This document shows, piece by piece, positions 13,226 to 14,493 of a stretch of DNA of 14,493 nucleotides. The notes beneath the pieces are model-generated. The model had not been told where the DNA came from. It saw only the letters and a list, made by a program, of their open reading frames with translations, and made no database searches. The stretch's first letter is position 1. Every line of letters starts with the position of its first letter. The translations under genes and the position numbers were made by a program. Location of the stretch: the NCBI GenBank assembly GCA_024763185.1, contig JANTFY010000037.1, positions 1-14,493 on the forward strand. Direction: 5' to 3'. The stretch is from Gammaproteobacteria bacterium. GTDB taxonomy: Bacteria > Pseudomonadota > Gammaproteobacteria > GCA-001735895.

Positions 13226-14272
13226 ATGAACCAAAACACATTCGCCATATCCGGCCGCATCATCGACGGCCAAACCAAACAAGGTATTCCTGGCCTCCGC
13301 ATCGAGGCATGGGACAAAGACCTGATCTTCAACGATCTGGTCGGCTCTGTGGAAACAGACCGGCAGGGCCGGTTCAGCATGTCGTTTACCACAGACTACT
13401 TTTCGGAGATCTTTTTCGACCGGCGTCCCGATATTTTCTTCAAGGTCTTTCATGGAGAGAAGGAAATTCGGCCCATCAACGCGCCCTTCATCCCAAACAT
13501 GCAGCCTGGCGAAAGAGAGATCACCATAGAAGTTGATCTCTCCTCCGTTGAAGAGCCGAAAGAGTTTCTGGTCAAGGGCACTGTAAAGGATGAGGCCGGT
13601 TCCCCGGAAAGCGGCCTTCTTGTCCGTGCCGCGGATATCGATCTCAGGCGTGAAGAGCCGCTTGGCGAAACGACCACCGATTCGAATGGCTACTACGAAA
13701 TTACCTATACCCCGGAACAATTCGCCCGGGCCGAGAAGAAAAGCGCCGACTTGGTTGTACGGGTCTTCGATGCTCAGGGGGAAATTCTGGCTCATTCGAG
13801 TATCAGGTATAACGCCAATCCGACGGAAGAGATCGATCTGGTGCTGGGAAGCGGTATCATCCACGAGCCATCGGAATACGAAAAACTGATCAGAGAACTG
13901 TTGCCATTGCTCAACGGCCTCGGATTTGCCGAACTCGAAGAGAGTGACGAGCATCACGATATCTCCTTTTTGAGCAGTGAGACCGGACTTGATGCGCAGC
14001 GCATAGGCGCTCTCGCTGAAGCCCACCGTTTTGAAGATTACGCAAGAGATAAAATCGGAGAAACAACAGCCGACCCATTCGCTCTCACGGCCCCTGTATT
14101 TTACGGGCTCTTCCGGGAAGGAATGCCGACAGAGATACACGCGTTGCTTTCTCAAAGTCAAGAGTTGATTCAACGCGCACTGCTGAAAGCAATATCGGCG
14201 AACATTGTACCTTCGGAAATCGAAGAGAAGATTGACATCATTCTCGATCAGTTGAAAAGTCTCGTTCCCTGA
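13226..14272 (+). CDS. Tc-toxin-A-like N-terminal protein with two transthyretin-like domains, probably truncated
   Basis: The 348-aa product begins NTFAISGRIIDGQTKQGIPG with LRIEAWDKD and VETDRQGRFSMSF, a carboxypeptidase-regulatory/transthyretin-like beta-sandwich (residues about 5-105). A second (about 115-205) reads FLVKGTVKDEAGSPESGLLVRA...TTTDSNGYYEITY. The rest is helical and contains DPFALTAPVFYGLFREGMPT and QRALLKAISANIVPSEIEEK. In my memory this tail, especially V-F-Y-G-L-F-R-x-G-x-P-T, occurs in the N-terminal part of very large proteins related to Tc toxin subunit A. If so, only the beginning of the gene survives: it stops at SLVP and IS91 sequence starts about 150 nt later. No signal peptide is seen, and the ribosome-binding site is weak (AAAAGA). 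A stand-alone short protein cannot be excluded. Confidence 0.6.
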   Translation: MNQNTFAISGRIIDGQTKQGIPGLRIEAWDKDLIFNDLVGSVETDRQGRFSMSFTTDYFSEIFFDRRPDIFFKVFHGEKEIRPINAPFIPNMQPGEREITIEVDLSSVEEPKEFLVKGTVKDEAGSPESGLLVRAADIDLRREEPLGETTTDSNGYYEITYTPEQFARAEKKSADLVVRVFDAQGEILAHSSIRYNANPTEEIDLVLGSGIIHEPSEYEKLIRELLPLLNGLGFAELEESDEHHDISFLSSETGLDAQRIGALAEAHRFEDYARDKIGETTADPFALTAPVFYGLFREGMPTEIHALLSQSQELIQRALLKAISANIVPSEIEEKIDIILDQLKSLVP

Positions 14273-14308
14273 ATTCATAGAATAACTGCAACGCCTGAAC
14301 CTGAAAGG

Positions 14309-14338
14309 GAGCCAGTTGCCGCCTAGAATGGGTGGCTC
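14309..14338. other. Inverted repeat GAGCCA/TGGCTC downstream of the Tc-like gene
   Basis: GAGCCA (14309-14314) and TGGCTC (14333-14338) are complementary around an 18-nt loop. No T-run follows, so a terminator is doubtful; it could be a transposon end. The rest of 14273-14420 is without a gene. Confidence 0.3.
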
Positions 14339-14420
14339 TGACCCCAAACCCAGACAGGCATGCACATGAGGCACTAAAGGAAACTGACTCAAAAGGAAAG
14401 ATACCAGATATCGGCACTGA

Positions 14421-14493
14421 AGCTCCCACCCTTCGGGCGGCAAATGTCGTCCAAAATCATTCCAGATGATTTTGTCAACATCGATGTCTCGGT
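14421..14493 (+). repeat. Double-hairpin palindromic element, copy 4, with IS91 flank (partial)
   Basis: CTTCGGGCGGC (14431-14441), hairpin 1 and hairpin 2 (AAAATCAT-TCCAG-ATGATTTT), then AACATCGATGTCTCGGT to the window end. Bases 14431-14493 match 5994-6056 with only two differences, including 17 bases beyond the element that encode transposase residues NIDVS. Upstream of CTTCGGG the two copies diverge. It is the start of a second IS91 fragment. Confidence 0.85.

Noticed and set aside
13181..14443. A 420-codon minus-strand open frame
   Set aside because: It is antisense to the transthyretin-domain protein, which has clear domains; the antisense product shows no family features and runs through the palindromic element.

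Overview
The window looks like a gammaproteobacterial chromosome, judging from an RND/MFP/TetR efflux operon, an RssA-type patatin, a MacB/LolE-like permease with a LolA-like partner, and HigBA, VapBC and ParDE modules. Genus is not resolvable from the sequence. About 60% of it is ordinary chromosome; the rest is an accessory stretch with repeats and decayed mobile elements.

Layout. (1) 1-2241, plus strand: the 3' end of an ABC-transporter FtsX-type permease, a LolA-like periplasmic protein and an outer-membrane beta-barrel form one tight operon, probably an uncharacterised envelope export system. (2) 2257-5247: three type II toxin-antitoxin operons (ParDE, HigBA, VapBC), all on the minus strand and each with its own promoter or operator, alternate with four copies of a ~125-135 bp repeat, all in one orientation. 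The order is repeat, TA, repeat, TA, repeat, TA, repeat, so the region looks like a cassette array. The repeat has a hairpin with a fixed 22-nt loop followed by TGGCA motifs and does not match integron attC sites. A scrap of a DDE transposase lies between repeat 3 and vapC. (3) 5315-6269, plus strand: a dead IS91-family transposase with its catalytic core missing. Three copies of a small double-hairpin palindromic element lie in it; a fourth copy, still attached to the same IS91 flank, ends the window (14421-14493).

(4) 6484-8120, minus strand: an RssA-type patatin phospholipase is followed 24 nt downstream by a fragment (95 aa) of an ABC-class ATPase. The fragment's stop codon lies in a 21-nt repeat found again twice near 13.1 kb. 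The 327-nt gap upstream of the patatin gene may hold a decayed dgkA-like gene. (5) 8121-12947, minus strand: a TetR regulator (TTG start), a periplasmic adaptor and an RND pump form one overlapping operon behind a sigma70-like promoter with a palindromic operator. (6) 13226-14272, plus strand: a 348-aa protein with two transthyretin-like domains and a helical tail resembles the N-terminus of much larger Tc-toxin-A-like proteins and is probably truncated.

The most notable feature is the TA/repeat array (2). The second is the double-hairpin element family with compensatory base changes inside the IS91 remnant.
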